DNA of 64,000 nt from Deltaproteobacteria bacterium (lineage in GTDB: Bacteria > Desulfobacterota > DSM-4660 > Desulfatiglandales > HGW-15). The translations under genes and the position numbers were made by a program. The DNA is taken from positions 168,450 through 232,449 of the forward strand of contig JAGVAP010000142.1 in the NCBI GenBank assembly GCA_020060215.1, read 5' to 3'. The notes under the pieces were generated by a model. That model was not told the DNA's origin. It did no database searches and saw only the letters and a program-made list of their open reading frames with translations. Shown in pieces: positions 63,089-64,000 of the stretch; position 1 is the stretch's first letter, and each line of letters begins with the position of its first letter.

Positions 63089-64000
63089 CTATTGGTTCTG
63101 GTTCGAAGTTCCCGTGTCGCGGCCCTGTCCCATCTGTTGGGTGGAGTATCCTCCCGGACTCATTCCGGCGGACCCGGCGTACCCACCCATCATGGGCCCT
63201 TGGCTTCCCGGCCCATATCCAAAGCCGGGGCCTTGTGCCACTTGCGGTGCTCCCATGGGTTGCCGGACCTGAGGACCATAAAAACCGGGCCCTTGTTGGT
63301 AAAATCCTTGGCCGCCCAGTCCCTGGGGCTGAGGGCCTCCGAACCCGGGCCCTTGCCCCGGTTGGCCGTAGCCGGCCATGAGCCCTTGTGCCTGGGGACC
63401 ATACCCAGGGCCTTGTCCCGGTCCCATAGACGCTTGCGACTGAGGGCCATATCCAAACGCCTGCCCTTGTCCCGGTTGGCCGTAGCCGCCCATTGCGGAG
63501 GCCATGCGCTGCCCTTCGATATCGATCCTGCTTCTCGGTACCACGACCGTCCTCTCAGGATGGACGACAGGTACGGGCACCATCCGGGTGACCGGCACAG
63601 GTTGTTGAACGGTCATTTGCGACTGCACCGGAACCGGCTCCGGAACCGTTACCGGAACTGTTGCCATGCGCGTGATGTTTGCGGTCATGGGTCGAGTGAC
63701 CGGAACCATCCGGGTTACCGGAACCGTGACCTGCCTCTGAACCGGCCGCGTTACCGGCACGGTTCTTGGTACTGTTCTTACCTGGGTCACGGGCACCTGC
63801 CTCGGGACCTGTTCAATCTGAGTCACCGGAACCCATCTTTGACTCACATAGGGCTGGGCCGGTGAAACGATGTTGTATACCGGCTCACCTATCTGCGGTC
63901 CGAGGCCGTACTGCTGCGGGGGAAAGAAGCCGGGCCCCGCCAAGCCCGGCCCTCCGACATTGGGGCCGGGGCCATAGCCGCCACCGAACCCGCCGGGGCC
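63089..64000 (-). CDS. VPVT-repeat and Gly/Gln-rich protein, 5' end outside the window
   Basis: The frame is open to the window edge, so the start and any signal peptide are missing. The visible 303 residues begin Gly/Pro-rich (YGPGPNVGGPGLAGPGF), then a region of about 110 residues built on VPVTRxV-type repeats (QVPVTQVRTVPRTVPVTRPV and VTVPVTRMVPVTRPM), then a Gly/Gln/Pro-rich tail with PGQGPGFG words. Composition suggests a secreted or surface structural protein. It converges on the QFG paralogues and shares their Gly/Gln bias. No family recognised. Confidence 0.7.
   Translation of the reverse strand, partial: GPGGFGGGYGPGPNVGGPGLAGPGFFPPQQYGLGPQIGEPVYNIVSPAQPYVSQRWVPVTQIEQVPRQVPVTQVRTVPRTVPVTRPVQRQVTVPVTRMVPVTRPMTANITRMATVPVTVPEPVPVQSQMTVQQPVPVTRMVPVPVVHPERTVVVPRSRIDIEGQRMASAMGGYGQPGQGQAFGYGPQSQASMGPGQGPGYGPQAQGLMAGYGQPGQGPGFGGPQPQGLGGQGFYQQGPGFYGPQVRQPMGAPQVAQGPGFGYGPGSQGPMMGGYAGSAGMSPGGYSTQQMGQGRDTGTSNQNQ

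Overview
The window is dense, GC-rich bacterial chromosome with almost no foreign-looking stretches. The gene content (ispG-proS next to a bifunctional Rel, a PPi-type phosphofructokinase, Mpl, two TRAP dicarboxylate-type transporters among CoA-ester catabolism genes, many stand-alone response regulators, c-type cytochromes with PQQ enzymes) fits a Desulfobacterota ('deltaproteobacterial') or similar environmental lineage. That placement is inference. There is no rRNA, CRISPR array, phage or intact transposase; one tRNA (Thr, anticodon CGT) is present.

Layout. 0.3-10.2 kb is housekeeping: aminotransferase, phosphofructokinase, ispG, proS, rel, rpmB, mpl. At 10.7-12.1 kb two paralogous response regulators face each other. 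From 12.2 to 29.3 kb a long minus-strand catabolic region runs TetR regulator, TRAP transporter 2 plus a MoaD/ThiS-like protein, a three-subunit molybdenum hydroxylase (FAD, 2Fe-2S and Mo subunits), an SDR, an enoyl-CoA hydratase, an acyl-CoA ligase, TRAP transporter 1, a cyclase-family hydrolase and an unusual acyl-CoA dehydrogenase. Read together, these suggest uptake of an organic acid, CoA activation, hydroxylation or dehydrogenation, hydration, alcohol oxidation and hydrolysis. The substrate is unknown. 29.5-40.4 kb returns to housekeeping (pcm, recG, thrC, rlmH, hisHF, hbd, thioesterase, pyrF, tRNA-Thr). 40.8-57.5 kb is envelope and stress-type content: SHOCT protein, OBAP/DUF1264 protein, two SYLF proteins, a PLD-family synthase, a sorbosone-dehydrogenase-like lipoprotein with a cytochrome c lipoprotein, HtrA/DegP, an acidic lipoprotein, an AI-2E transporter and an M16 protease pair. 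57.3-60.4 kb holds a PQQ alcohol dehydrogenase with lanthanide-type metal residues, a triheme cytochrome c, a TatD-like hydrolase and a small unknown protein. 60.9-64 kb holds secreted Gln/Gly/Phe-rich paralogues with a shared aromatic domain, decayed copies of them, and a VPVT-repeat protein cut by the window edge.

The most unusual feature is the number of short palindromic dispersed repeats between genes. One is a composite element of about 340 bp present in three copies (10.2, 47.3 and 50.1 kb) with a REP-like core that also occurs alone at several other sites. At least six other inverted-repeat families are present. Some copies supply stop codons, C-terminal codons or signal-peptide codons to host genes.
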